Part shown: positions 9,322 through 16,978 of the stretch, in pieces | How positions within the stretch are numbered: position 1 is the first letter of the stretch | How the letters are laid out: each line of letters opens with the position of its first letter | Source of the DNA: Herbaspirillum sp. YR522 | Lineage (GTDB): Bacteria; Pseudomonadota; Gammaproteobacteria; Burkholderiales; Burkholderiaceae_D | Direction of reading: 5' to 3' | Assembly: GCF_000282575.1 (NCBI RefSeq) | Contig: NZ_AKJA01000102.1 | Span: 1 to 64,000, forward strand | DNA length: 64,000 bases | Notes under the pieces: generated by a model | Database searches by the model: none | What the model was told of the DNA's origin: nothing | What the model saw: only the letters and a program-made list of their open reading frames with translations | Program-made: the position numbers and the translations under genes

Positions 9322-10029
9322 ATGGCAAATCGTTTTGACAATCTCAAGGTAGCGGTGCTGGTCACCGATGGCTTCGAACAGGCGGAGTTGCTGGAACCCA
9401 AGAAGGCGCTGGAGGCGGCCGGCGCCACGGTGCATATCATTTCCGACCGCAAGAGCAGCGTGCAAGGCTTCAAGCACGTCGACAAGGGCGAGGTGGTGTC
9501 GGTCGACAAGTCGATCGACGAAGCCCGCGCCGAAGATTATTCGGCGGTGCTGTTGCCGGGCGGCGTGGTCAATGGCGACGCCCTGCGCATGCTGCCCCAG
9601 GCACGCACGTTCATTCGCGCCGCCAACGATGCCGAAAAGCCGATCGCCTCGATCTGCCACGGCGGCTGGTTGCTAATCTCGGCAGGCATCGCCAAGGGAC
9701 GCACCGTCACCAGCTGGCCCAGCCTGCAGGACGATTTTCGCAATGCCGGTAGCCAGTGGGTCGACCAGGAAGTCGTGCGCGACGAGAATTTCGTCTCTTC
9801 GCGCAAGCCTGACGATATCCCTGCCTTCAACAATGAATTGCTCAAGCTGCTCGATGAACAGCAACGTCGCGAGCAGAACAGCCCTGCCGTTGCCGCCACC
9901 GATGGCGACCCTACCATCGCCCAGAAAGGCCGCCTCAGCGCCAAGGGCACCGCGCCTGCGGCCCCGCCGCAGCACGAGAACGAAGCCTTTGCCGTGGCGC
10001 GCGGCCAGGCCGAGCAAGACGCAGGCTGA
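9322..10029 (+). CDS. DJ-1/PfpI family type 1 glutamine amidotransferase-like protein
   Basis: 235 residues. The N-terminal ~180 residues form a PfpI/DJ-1 domain: KVAVLVTDGFEQAEL at the start, and the nucleophile elbow SICHGGW with Cys112 followed by His113. Family members act as glyoxalase III/deglycase-type or stress enzymes. The last ~50 residues are a low-complexity Ala/Glu/Gln/Pro extension not needed by the fold. AGGAGAATCCC precedes the ATG. Closest relatives by layout are stress proteins of the YhbO/PfpI group; exact substrate is unknown. Confidence 0.9.
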   Translation: MANRFDNLKVAVLVTDGFEQAELLEPKKALEAAGATVHIISDRKSSVQGFKHVDKGEVVSVDKSIDEARAEDYSAVLLPGGVVNGDALRMLPQARTFIRAANDAEKPIASICHGGWLLISAGIAKGRTVTSWPSLQDDFRNAGSQWVDQEVVRDENFVSSRKPDDIPAFNNELLKLLDEQQRREQNSPAVAATDGDPTIAQKGRLSAKGTAPAAPPQHENEAFAVARGQAEQDAG

Positions 10030-10087
10030 GCGCAGCGTCGGCCCCCGCCGGGGGCTGGATCAAGTGGCCAGGCCGGACGTACCCGAT

Positions 10088-10115
10088 ACAGGGCCCTGCA
10101 CAAGCAGGGCCCTGT
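10088..10115. terminator. Perfect 12-bp hairpin, probable terminator
   Basis: ACAGGGCCCTGC and its exact complement are separated by ACAA (arms 10088-10099 and 10104-10115). It follows the PfpI-like gene. The T-run after it is poor (TGGTATTGG), so termination would be weak or the hairpin may protect the 3' end. Around it, 10030-10264 holds no gene. Confidence 0.6.
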
Positions 10116-10240
10116 TGGTATTGGTCGTCATGGATCGGATTTGTCTTGAAAATGCCGCAGGAAGGCATGCAATGAACAGGCCGAGCCGTGTGAACTCACG
10201 GGCATTGCGGCAACCTGCCAACGAGGCTCGATTGCTGCGT

Positions 10241-10270
10241 GAAGTCAGCTGAAGTCAGCTGAAGTCAGCT
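10241..10270. repeat. Three exact tandem copies of a 10-base unit
   Basis: GAAGTCAGCT is repeated three times without a gap. The right-hand copy contains the TGA stop codon of the SDR gene on the minus strand (10265-10267), so the array is its 3' flank. Confidence 0.9.
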
Positions 10271-11110
10271 ATTGACGATCTCGCCGCCATTGGGATGCAA
10301 CACCTGCCCGGTCATGTACGAGGCACCCTGCGTGGCGAGCAGCACATAGGCGGGTGCCACCTCGTCGGGTTGGCCAGGGCGGCCCAACGGCACGTTGCTG
10401 CCGAATTTCGCGACTTCCTCGGCGCTGAAGCTGGAGGGAATCAGCGGCGTCCAGATCGGGCCCGGCGCCACCGCATTGACATGGATGCCGCGCTCGGCCA
10501 GTTGCAGGGCCAATGAACGGGTAAAGGCGACGATGGCGCCCTTGGTGGCAGCGTAGTCGAGCAGGTGCTTGCTGCCGCGATAGGCGGTCACCGAGGCGGT
10601 ATTGATGATGCGCGCGCCCGATTGCAACAGCGGCAGCGCGGCGCGGATCATGTAGAACATCGAAAACACGTTGGTGCGGAAGGTATGCTCCAGCTGCTGC
10701 GGCGAGATGTCTTCGATGCTCGCCTGGGGGTACTGCTGGGCGGCATTGTTGACCAGGATATCGAGCTGCCCGAATTTCTCGACCACGGCCTGCACGGCAG
10801 TCGTGCAAAAATCGGGATCGGTGATATCGCCCGGCAGCAACAGGCATTCGGTGCCGTATTGCTGCGCCAATCGCTGCGTTTGGCGCGCATCTTCGTGTTC
10901 GTCCAGGTACACCAGCGCCAGGCGGGCGCCCTGCTGGGCGTAGGCCAAGGCGACGGCGCGACCGATGCCGCTGTCGCCACCGCTGATCAAGGCCACCTTG
11001 CCGGCCAGTTGCGGCCCGGTTGGCGGTGGGGCGTAGCGCGGCGCGGGGTCCATGGCCGCTTCACTGCCCGGCTGATGGGACTGGTGCTGGGGAACGAGCG
11101 TATCGGACAT
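10265..11110 (-). CDS. Short-chain dehydrogenase/reductase, general-stress type
   Basis: 281 residues, classical SDR with a ~35-residue N-terminal extension typical of the YghA/GsP39 stress group. Cofactor motif SGGDSGIG (43-50), NNAAQQ in place of the usual NNAG (121-126), catalytic Ser173, Tyr186 and Lys190 (YAATK). NAD(P)-dependent oxidoreductase of unknown substrate. It is followed upstream, on the same strand, by the small gene at 11120 with a 9-base gap, so the two probably share a transcript. Its stop codon lies in a 10-base tandem repeat. Confidence 0.9.
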   Translation of the reverse strand: MSDTLVPQHQSHQPGSEAAMDPAPRYAPPPTGPQLAGKVALISGGDSGIGRAVALAYAQQGARLALVYLDEHEDARQTQRLAQQYGTECLLLPGDITDPDFCTTAVQAVVEKFGQLDILVNNAAQQYPQASIEDISPQQLEHTFRTNVFSMFYMIRAALPLLQSGARIINTASVTAYRGSKHLLDYAATKGAIVAFTRSLALQLAERGIHVNAVAPGPIWTPLIPSSFSAEEVAKFGSNVPLGRPGQPDEVAPAYVLLATQGASYMTGQVLHPNGGEIVNS

Positions 11111-11119
11111 GCGGATTTC

Positions 11120-11341
11120 CTAGTGATGCGGCTTGTGCGTGGCTTGCTGCGTCTTGCGTGCCAAGGCCACCAGTTGCTGGGCAACCTTTTCGGCCTGCTT
11201 GCGCTTGCTGCAAATGCGCACGCCGCAATTGGCTACCGCCATGTCCCACAGGTGATCGACGTGGATGTCGACATAGGCGGCGTACTTATGCTTGTCGAGT
11301 TTGGCCACGCGCGGGACGAACTTGTCGAATGCCAGTTTCAT
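11120..11341 (-). CDS. Small basic protein, function unknown
   Basis: 73 residues from the ATG at 11341, chosen because AAGGAGTGCAGC precedes it. The protein is Lys-rich with the segment AAYVDIHVDHLWDMAV in its middle and His-rich ends. No family recognised. It lies just upstream of the stress-type SDR gene on the same strand and is likely co-transcribed with it. Confidence 0.7.
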   Translation of the reverse strand: MKLAFDKFVPRVAKLDKHKYAAYVDIHVDHLWDMAVANCGVRICSKRKQAEKVAQQLVALARKTQQATHKPHH

Positions 11342-11443
11342 GCTGCACTCCTTGGAGAAATGCAAAACGCTCATGCAAGTTGGGCAGCATCGCATGGAGT
11401 GCGATCCTGCCCGCTTCAAACCGGTCCCGGCGCGACAAGTCGA

Positions 11444-11998
11444 TTACTTGACGGCGTCGACCTTGGCCTTGAGATCGTTGCCCATCTGCAGATGTTCTTG
11501 CAGGTCAGGCAGGGTCTTGACGGCAAAACTGCGCACTTCCGGATCTTGCGCCGAGGTGCTTGCCTTCTGGAACAGCTTGACCGCATCCTTGTGCGCGGTG
11601 ACACCGATCATGCTGGCGTAGCGCTTGTCGAAGGTGGTACCGCTGAGCTTGTCGAGGATCGCGATCTTGCCGCGCTGGGCCATGCTGGGCTCGCTGGGCA
11701 CGCTGACATCCTTGCTCGAGGCCAGTTGCTTCAGGTCGGCGCCGACCTTGGTATGTTCGTCGATCATCTTCTGGGCGAATTTCTTCACGTCAGGGTTCTG
11801 GCTCTTCTCCAGTGCGATCTTGCTGGCGGCAACCTCGGCATTGCCGGCTTCGGCCGCATTGACCAGGAAGCTCTTGTCCTTGCCCTTGACGCTCTGCGCA
11901 TGGACGGCACCGGCGGCCAGGGCCAGGCCGGCGAAACACAGGGCGGCAGCGCCGGCGGCGCGGCGCAGTCGGGTTGGCGATTGAGTCTGGAGTTGCAT
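11444..11998 (-). CDS. Periplasmic DUF4142 protein
   Basis: 184 residues from the ATG at 11998, which has AGGAGAAACGCC upstream. A signal peptide is clear (RLRRAAGAAALCFAGLALAAGAVHA), then an all-helical four-helix-bundle-like DUF4142 domain with the family pattern of NAAEAGNAEVAASKIAL and KKFAQKMIDEHTK. DUF4142 proteins are ferritin-like in fold prediction and common in stress and envelope contexts; their function is not established. Confidence 0.88.
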   Translation of the reverse strand: MQLQTQSPTRLRRAAGAAALCFAGLALAAGAVHAQSVKGKDKSFLVNAAEAGNAEVAASKIALEKSQNPDVKKFAQKMIDEHTKVGADLKQLASSKDVSVPSEPSMAQRGKIAILDKLSGTTFDKRYASMIGVTAHKDAVKLFQKASTSAQDPEVRSFAVKTLPDLQEHLQMGNDLKAKVDAVK

Positions 11999-12148
11999 GG
12001 CGTTTCTCCTATGGTTATTGAATACGGATTGCTTCACTGTAATGGCTGTACGGTGGCGCTTGCATCAGACAGCGCCAACGACGGGTGTAAGAATCCCGGA
12101 AGCGCCGGTAAGTGCCAGGCAGCAAGGATCGACCCGGCCGAGCTTGCT

Positions 12149-12424
12149 TCACTGGTCGTTGCGACGGCGGTTGCGCAGGTAAAGTACCTGGCCCAGCAAG
12201 GCGGTCAACAACAGGAAGATGTTCGATACCACGAACACCACGTCTCCCTGCAGCATGCTGTAGGTCACGAATCCAGCCGATGCCACCAGTTGCCCGGCGA
12301 ACAGCCAGTGCGACACGCCCTGGGTAGAGCGACTGCGCCATTGCTGGTAGACCTGCGACGAAATCGTCAACAGCAGCACGATGGTGGCGCCCCATCCAAT
12401 GAGGTCGGTCAGTTCAGGTTTCAT
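12149..12424 (-). CDS. SemiSWEET-type sugar transporter (MtN3/PQ-loop half-unit)
   Basis: 91 residues with three transmembrane helices, the size and layout of bacterial SemiSWEETs, which dimerise to carry sugars across the inner membrane. The start at 12424 gives the compact family form; GGTGGAGG lies upstream but rather far (about 13 bases). The loop that is usually PQ reads SQVYQQW here, so the signature Pro is replaced by Ser. The substrate is unknown. Confidence 0.82.
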   Translation of the reverse strand: MKPELTDLIGWGATIVLLLTISSQVYQQWRSRSTQGVSHWLFAGQLVASAGFVTYSMLQGDVVFVVSNIFLLLTALLGQVLYLRNRRRNDQ

Positions 12425-12648
12425 GGCGTCATCATGAGCCTCCACCGTGGCCATGGCAGTCAGCCGGGTGCGCAAGTTGCTGTAGGACAGGTCCATGGTC
12501 AGTGCTTCGGGTATGCGCATGCGCGAATCGGCTGACTGCCATTAAGGCGATTGATGCATTGCATCATGGGCGCGCCTTGCCTAGTCTGGTTGCAGATCCC
12601 CTTTTCCCTGCCTTTTCCCTTTTATTCCTTTTTATCATGGAGAACGAC

Positions 12649-13164
12649 ATGCACCCTACCCGCACCATTGCCGATGTCATGACCCGCAGCGTGCACACGT
12701 TGCGCCCTGACGATTCCATTACCCTGGCCGCGCGCACGATGGACGAGCTGGATATCGGCGCCGTGATGGTACTGGACGGCGAACAGCTGGCAGGCCTGGT
12801 GACCGACCGCGACATCGTGCTGCGCGCGGTGGCACCCGACCTGGGCCGCGACAGCACCTTGCGCGATATCATGAGCCACGATGTGGTGTGGTGTTACGAA
12901 GATGAACCGGTCGACGATGTGCTCGACGACATGGTCCAGCGCCAGATCAGGCGGGTACCGGTGCTGGATCGCCAGCGCCAGCTGGTCGGCATGGTCAGCC
13001 TGGGGGATATTGCAGCCAAGACACAGAATGCCGGCATCGCTGGGGCGCTGGGCGAGATCTCGCTACCGGCCGCGCCGCGTCGCCGCAGTGCGACATCAAA
13101 TGCTGGCGAACTGCCCGAAGTGGTCAATGCCGACCTGGCAGAGGTCAACCTGGGCCGCAGTTAG
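12649..13164 (+). CDS. Paired CBS-domain protein
   Basis: 171 residues. ATG at 12649 is preferred over the one at 12637 because TGGAGAACGAC is well placed before it. Two CBS domains (about 7-62 and 72-126) form a Bateman module that binds adenosine nucleotides: DVMTRSVHTLRPDDSI, GLVTDRDIVLRA, then DIMSHDVVW and GMVSLGDIA. A 45-residue disordered tail follows. Stand-alone CBS pairs often act as energy sensors; no partner is visible next to it. Confidence 0.9.
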   Translation: MHPTRTIADVMTRSVHTLRPDDSITLAARTMDELDIGAVMVLDGEQLAGLVTDRDIVLRAVAPDLGRDSTLRDIMSHDVVWCYEDEPVDDVLDDMVQRQIRRVPVLDRQRQLVGMVSLGDIAAKTQNAGIAGALGEISLPAAPRRRSATSNAGELPEVVNADLAEVNLGRS

Positions 13165-13472
13165 ACTTGCCATGAAACGGCGCATTCTGTAAGGGTTTTT
13201 CTGACACGGCAATACGGCACTGTCCGATCTTTTTTTTTGCGCTGCGACTATATGATTCGTTCACGTACTCGAAACCGATGGACAAAAGCTTCTAGCCGGA
13301 ACGTCCCCCTCCGACCGGCCATGAACATGTCCTCCCCCAATCGGTTTATCCCCACGAGTCGTTTCATAAGCAGAAATTCATCAGAGATTCCCCCGATCTT
13401 TGGCGTCTATATCCCCTCCCCCTCTGGCCGCCTCCCCCGGGCGGCCATTTTTTTTCCTCTTGCCAGCGCCTA
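13165..13472. other. Gene-free stretch, possible small RNA region
   Basis: About 300 bases with no convincing reading frame. It contains a T9 tract (13230-13238), an AT-rich patch reading CTATATGATTCG around 13250, and a strong rho-independent terminator at its right end on the plus strand. The CBS gene ends 260 bases before that terminator, so either it has a long 3' UTR or a small RNA is made here. Confidence 0.35.
13425..13455 (+). terminator. Strong intrinsic terminator
   Basis: Perfect 8-bp stem TGGCCGCC/GGCGGCCA (13425-13432 with 13440-13447), 7-base loop, then eight T. It works only in the plus direction. Confidence 0.9.
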
Positions 13473-13739
13473 TCAGAGATGCGCGCTTTGGTCGTCGCGT
13501 ACGGCCCCGTGGATGCCGCGTTGTGTCTCGACATATTCGACCGCCTCGCGATAAGCCGATTCGCGCAGCTCATGCAGGCTATCCAATACATGGGTATGCG
13601 CATCGCCGCCATCGGCCGCGCCGATCAGCACCACGCCCCTGAACCCGCCCCCGGGCAATTCCTCGACGCCGGCCTGCAGATTGGGCGCGGGCCATTCGTG
13701 TACGTTCTGCCCGCCGGGCAGATCGACTGGTATCGACAT
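13473..13739 (-). CDS. Small protein, function unknown
   Basis: 88 residues. AAGGAGAACCGC precedes the ATG, a strong reason to accept it. The sequence begins MSIPVDLPGGQNVHEWPAP and has a central Gly-rich hydrophobic strand (GGGFRGVVLIGAADGG) followed by a charged helix (HELRESAYREAVEYVE). No family recognised; cytoplasmic. Confidence 0.72.
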   Translation of the reverse strand: MSIPVDLPGGQNVHEWPAPNLQAGVEELPGGGFRGVVLIGAADGGDAHTHVLDSLHELRESAYREAVEYVETQRGIHGAVRDDQSAHL

Positions 13740-13935
13740 GCGGTTCTCCTTGTGTGGTTGAGTTGCCTGGCCTGGTTCGCACCAGCCCCGACTTTATCGC
13801 TGCTTCCTCAAAGCTTAGTCATTTCCCTTCGGCACCACCATGAGACGAGTCCTTCAATAGGCGTAAGATGACTTGAAGATGAGCCGCAGGGCATTGCGCC
13901 AGCGACCGGCTCGTCCATTGCCACCGGGAAATTTA

Positions 13936-14682
13936 ATGCCGATCGATTATCTTCGCCAACTGACCAGTCCTACGCGCTCGGAGTTGTCAAATCGCCACCT
14001 GGGCTATTGCCTGGCCTTCGTTGCCGGTGCCGTCAACGCCGGCGGCTTTCTGGCAGTCGGCCAATATACATCGCATATGTCGGGCATCGTTTCGGCGCTG
14101 GCCGACAACCTGGTGCTGGGCCAGGTCATGCTGCTGGCCAGCGGGGCCGCTTCGCTGCTGGCCTTCATACTGGGCGCGGCGACAGCGGCGGTGCTGGTCA
14201 ACTGGGGGCGCCAGCGCCGCCGGCACAGCGAGTACGCCATGCCGCTGCTGCTGGAAGCCGGCTTGCTGCTGGCCTTTGGCGTCATGGGGCACCAGTTGCA
14301 GGGACAGCACCTGCATGTCGTCACGGCGACGGTGGTCTTGCTGTGCTTCGTGATGGGCTTGCAGAACGCGCTGGTAACGAAGATATCCCGCGCCGAAATC
14401 CGCACCACCCACGTCACGGGCCTGGTGACCGACCTCGGCATCGAGATCGGCCGCATGTGTTACTGGCGCGTGGCCGCACGCACCGAGCGCGCGCTGGCGC
14501 CATCGCCGCGCAGGTTCTTGCTGCTGGGCATGCTGTTGCTGATGTTCTTTTGCGGCGGGGTCATTGGCGCCATCGGCTTCTCGGCTATCGGCTTCATGGC
14601 CACGCTGCCGCTGGCCGCTGTGCTGCTGACGCTGGCACTGGTACCGGTGTGGGACGACCTGGTCCATCACCAGGCCCGATAA
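13936..14682 (+). CDS. DUF1275 (YoaK-like) inner-membrane protein
   Basis: 248 residues from the ATG at 13936, with the weak site GGGAAATTTA before it. Six to seven transmembrane segments; the N-terminal family signature GYCLAFVAGAVNAGGFLAVGQ and the following TSHMSGIVSALAD are typical DUF1275. Function unknown, possibly transport. An intrinsic terminator follows 18 bases after the stop. Confidence 0.9.
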   Translation: MPIDYLRQLTSPTRSELSNRHLGYCLAFVAGAVNAGGFLAVGQYTSHMSGIVSALADNLVLGQVMLLASGAASLLAFILGAATAAVLVNWGRQRRRHSEYAMPLLLEAGLLLAFGVMGHQLQGQHLHVVTATVVLLCFVMGLQNALVTKISRAEIRTTHVTGLVTDLGIEIGRMCYWRVAARTERALAPSPRRFLLLGMLLLMFFCGGVIGAIGFSAIGFMATLPLAAVLLTLALVPVWDDLVHHQAR

Positions 14683-14699
14683 ACGCAGCGGCCAACAAA

Positions 14700-14730
14700 A
14701 AAGGCGCTCAGCGCGCCTTTCCGTTTTTTT
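14700..14730 (+). terminator. Intrinsic terminator
   Basis: AAAGGCGC and GCGCCTTT (14700-14707, 14713-14720) with a 5-base loop, then CCG and seven T. The A-rich left flank could let it serve weakly for the opposite strand as well, where the KGG gene ends 20 bases away. Confidence 0.85.
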
Positions 14731-14749
14731 CTTGTCAATTATCTGCAGT

Positions 14750-15049
14750 TCAAGCCTGGTGCTGCACCACGTTGTCCGATTGCGGCTGCTGGGACGAGGC
14801 CGATGACGACTGGGGCGTGCTTTGCGTCATCTGTGCCGCGCCGTTGGCTGCATTGGCGTTCTTGCGACCATGGCTGTTCAGGCCACCCTTACGACCCGCT
14901 TCGCGTGCCTCGGCCGAGGTGAACTCATGGGCAGCGCCCTTAGCATGGGCTGCCTTGCCGCCCATGCTCGCAATCTGACGTTGTTTCTGCGGATCCATCG
15001 CTGCAAAGCCACGGTTGCTGTTGCTACCGGGATTTTGTGCATTTGCCAT
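14750..15049 (-). CDS. KGG-motif general stress protein
   Basis: 99 residues; the start at 15049 follows AAAGGAGTCAGAC. It contains the stress-induced acidophilic repeat pattern of YciG-type proteins: GFAAMDPQKQRQIASMGGKA and then EAREAGRKGGLNSHGR. The remainder is Ser/Gln-rich and disordered. Such proteins accumulate in stationary phase or stress; molecular role unknown. Confidence 0.88.
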   Translation of the reverse strand: MANAQNPGSNSNRGFAAMDPQKQRQIASMGGKAAHAKGAAHEFTSAEAREAGRKGGLNSHGRKNANAANGAAQMTQSTPQSSSASSQQPQSDNVVQHQA

Positions 15050-15283
15050 GTCTGACTCCTTTGTCTGTCTGGAATGGTCGGATGAGGGTTCAATTAGCGT
15101 ACAGCCGGCCGATCGAGCCTTCTGTCCACGTTTGCAGTGTAGAAAGCATCGACGGATGTAACTATCAGTCAAGGCCATCAGCTACTGTAGGCCTCGACCG
15201 TAGGAATTGAAGGAATCGGTGAAGATGAGCTTACCGTGCGGCAATCAACCGCGCCCGTTGCCCTCCAGGCCGACCAGCTCGCA

Positions 15284-16045
15284 TCACAGGGCGCCCGGTC
15301 TTGTGACCGCGCTGTTCCAGCCGAGTTTGCTGTAGAGCCGGTAGCGCAATAGGCCCAGGTATTCGTGCAACGCCACCTCGGTCACCATGAAGTTGTAACT
15401 GCAGGGTATCCAGCAAGGAATGGCCGCCAGGTAATCGGCGCGTACCGGCAGGGCCGTGACACCGGCGTGCTCGAAATAAAGCAGGCTTCGCATCAGGTGC
15501 ACGCCGGAACTGACCAGCAGCACCTGGTCGTGCGCCCGGTCCCGCAGGACAGCCGCGGTGAATTGCGCGTTCTGCCACGTATTCATGCTGCTGGACTCGA
15601 GCACCAGGTCTGCCCTGTCGATTCCCAACTCGTTCAGGTAGACGCCATAGACGGCAGCCTCGGAGGCGCCATGATGGCGGGCATCGCCGCCGCTGACGAC
15701 GACGGTGCAGCGGTTGCCGGATTGCCTGCAGTGGCGGTACAAGGCCAGGGTCTTGCTCAACCGGCCATGGCCGAACATGCCGACTTCCACGCCATTGCCA
15801 GGCAGCACCTGTTCGGTGCCCACCCCCAGCATGACGATGGCGTTGCGCGGTTGCCAGTGCAGCTGTGCCGGGCTGGCAAAGGGCGCCTGCAAGTGTTCGA
15901 GCAGGCGCTGGGGCAGTATGCCGCAACCGATGGCCAATAGCAGGACGAACGCGGTCGCCATGAGGGTCCGGCTCAGCAGCAAGCGCTGGTACCGTCCAAA
16001 CACCCCTGCCACCAGCAGGATAAGGAGCAAGGTAGTCAATAGCAT
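15284..16045 (-). CDS. YdcF/ElyC-like DUF218 membrane protein
   Basis: 253 residues from the ATG at 16045 (GAGG close upstream; an ATG at 16081 is an alternative). Two N-terminal transmembrane helices are followed by a periplasmic or cytoplasmic DUF218 Rossmann-like domain: NAIVMLGVG, VVVSGGDARHHGASEA, and LESSSMNTWQNAQ are the family motifs. ElyC is needed for peptidoglycan and envelope integrity in E. coli at low temperature. It is divergent from the SOS-controlled imuA operon. Confidence 0.85.
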   Translation of the reverse strand: MLLTTLLLILLVAGVFGRYQRLLLSRTLMATAFVLLLAIGCGILPQRLLEHLQAPFASPAQLHWQPRNAIVMLGVGTEQVLPGNGVEVGMFGHGRLSKTLALYRHCRQSGNRCTVVVSGGDARHHGASEAAVYGVYLNELGIDRADLVLESSSMNTWQNAQFTAAVLRDRAHDQVLLVSSGVHLMRSLLYFEHAGVTALPVRADYLAAIPCWIPCSYNFMVTEVALHEYLGLLRYRLYSKLGWNSAVTRPGAL

Positions 16046-16197
16046 GGGCCTCGTTATACCCGCATGTCCTGGGCGGGACAATGGAAGAACTTTGCAACCA
16101 CAGGATCTTTGCTGTCTCCGGCAGGCCGGGAAATCCCTGCTATGTCCATAAGGCGATCAAGCACAAGACAAGGCAAGGCTGGAATAGAAGAACCAAG

Positions 16198-16217
16198 TAC
16201 TGTATATTTATACAGTA
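16198..16217. promoter_or_regulatory. LexA operator (SOS box)
   Basis: TACTGTATATTTATACAGTA differs from the E. coli LexA consensus at a single central base. The palindrome extends to perfect 11-base arms (16196-16206 and 16209-16219). It lies 39 bases before the imuA start, so the mutasome operon should be repressed by LexA and induced by DNA damage. Confidence 0.95.
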
Positions 16218-16255
16218 CTGAATTTTTCGATATTTTTTGAGAGCCTACCTTTTTC

Positions 16256-16978
16256 ATGCTCAGCTCCAGGTCCGGCATGGGTGCTCCCGAGCGCATCCAT
16301 CCTTCGTTATGGCTAGCCTCCCAGCTGGCGCGCGGTGGCGCGCGCGGGGTGCCGACCGGCTTCGATGCGCTGGACGCGGAGCTGCCCGAGCGCGGCTGGC
16401 CCAACGGCATGCTCATCGAGTTGCTGCTGCCCTACAGCGGCATCGGCGAACTGCGCCTGTTGCGTCCGGTGCTGGCCGACCGCCCCGAGGCTGGCCAGCA
16501 CGGCCGCATCGCCCTGCTGCAGCCACCGCATCCGGTCAATGCGCCCGGCTGGATGCATCTGGGCGTGACGCCGCAGCGCCTGCTGCAGCTGCAGGCGCAG
16601 CAGCGCGATGCGCTGTGGGCGGCCGAGCAGGTGCTGCGGGCCGGATGTTGCCATGCGTTGCTGATGTGGCAACCACGACTGCGCGGCGAGGCATTGCGGC
16701 GCCTGCAACTGGCCGCGCAATCCAGCGCCACGCTGTTTTTCATGATGCGCCCGATGTCGTGCGCCGCCGAGTCCTCGCCGGCACCCTTGCGGCTGGCGCT
16801 GCATCCGGCGCGCGATGGCCTGGAAATCGGGTTCATCAAACGTCGTGGGCCACGGCGCGACAAGCGCCTGTTCATTCCTCTGTCGCCTTCTCCGAATTTG
16901 CAACGCCATGTCCCTGTGGATCGCCGTTCACCTGCCATTGCTACAGCTCGAAGTCTTTCGCCCGAACTGGGACGATGA
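16256..16978 (+). CDS. imuA: Mutasome protein ImuA
   Basis: 240 residues. ImuA is a RecA-like P-loop-derived protein that works with ImuB and DnaE2 in damage-induced mutagenesis. The N-terminal GVPTGFDALDAELPERGWP matches the family, followed by a degenerate RecA core (LIELLLPYSGIGELRLL where a Walker A would be). The start at 16256 has only a weak binding site. Its last 24 codons overlap the start of imuB in another frame, 71 bases in all. First gene of the SOS operon. Confidence 0.93.
   Translation: MLSSRSGMGAPERIHPSLWLASQLARGGARGVPTGFDALDAELPERGWPNGMLIELLLPYSGIGELRLLRPVLADRPEAGQHGRIALLQPPHPVNAPGWMHLGVTPQRLLQLQAQQRDALWAAEQVLRAGCCHALLMWQPRLRGEALRRLQLAAQSSATLFFMMRPMSCAAESSPAPLRLALHPARDGLEIGFIKRRGPRRDKRLFIPLSPSPNLQRHVPVDRRSPAIATARSLSPELGR

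Noticed and set aside
10565-12535. 656-codon plus-strand frame running over the SDR, small and DUF4142 genes
   Set aside because: It crosses three minus-strand genes that have Shine-Dalgarno sites, family matches or a signal peptide; no such support exists for the plus frame.
13228-13240. T9 tract considered as a terminator for the CBS gene
   Set aside because: No stable stem could be drawn immediately before it; the real terminator is at 13425-13455.
15224-15340. Small plus-strand frame after GAAGGAATCGGTGAAG near the end of the ElyC-like gene
   Set aside because: Short, Pro/Arg/Ser-rich and mostly antisense to the DUF218 gene.
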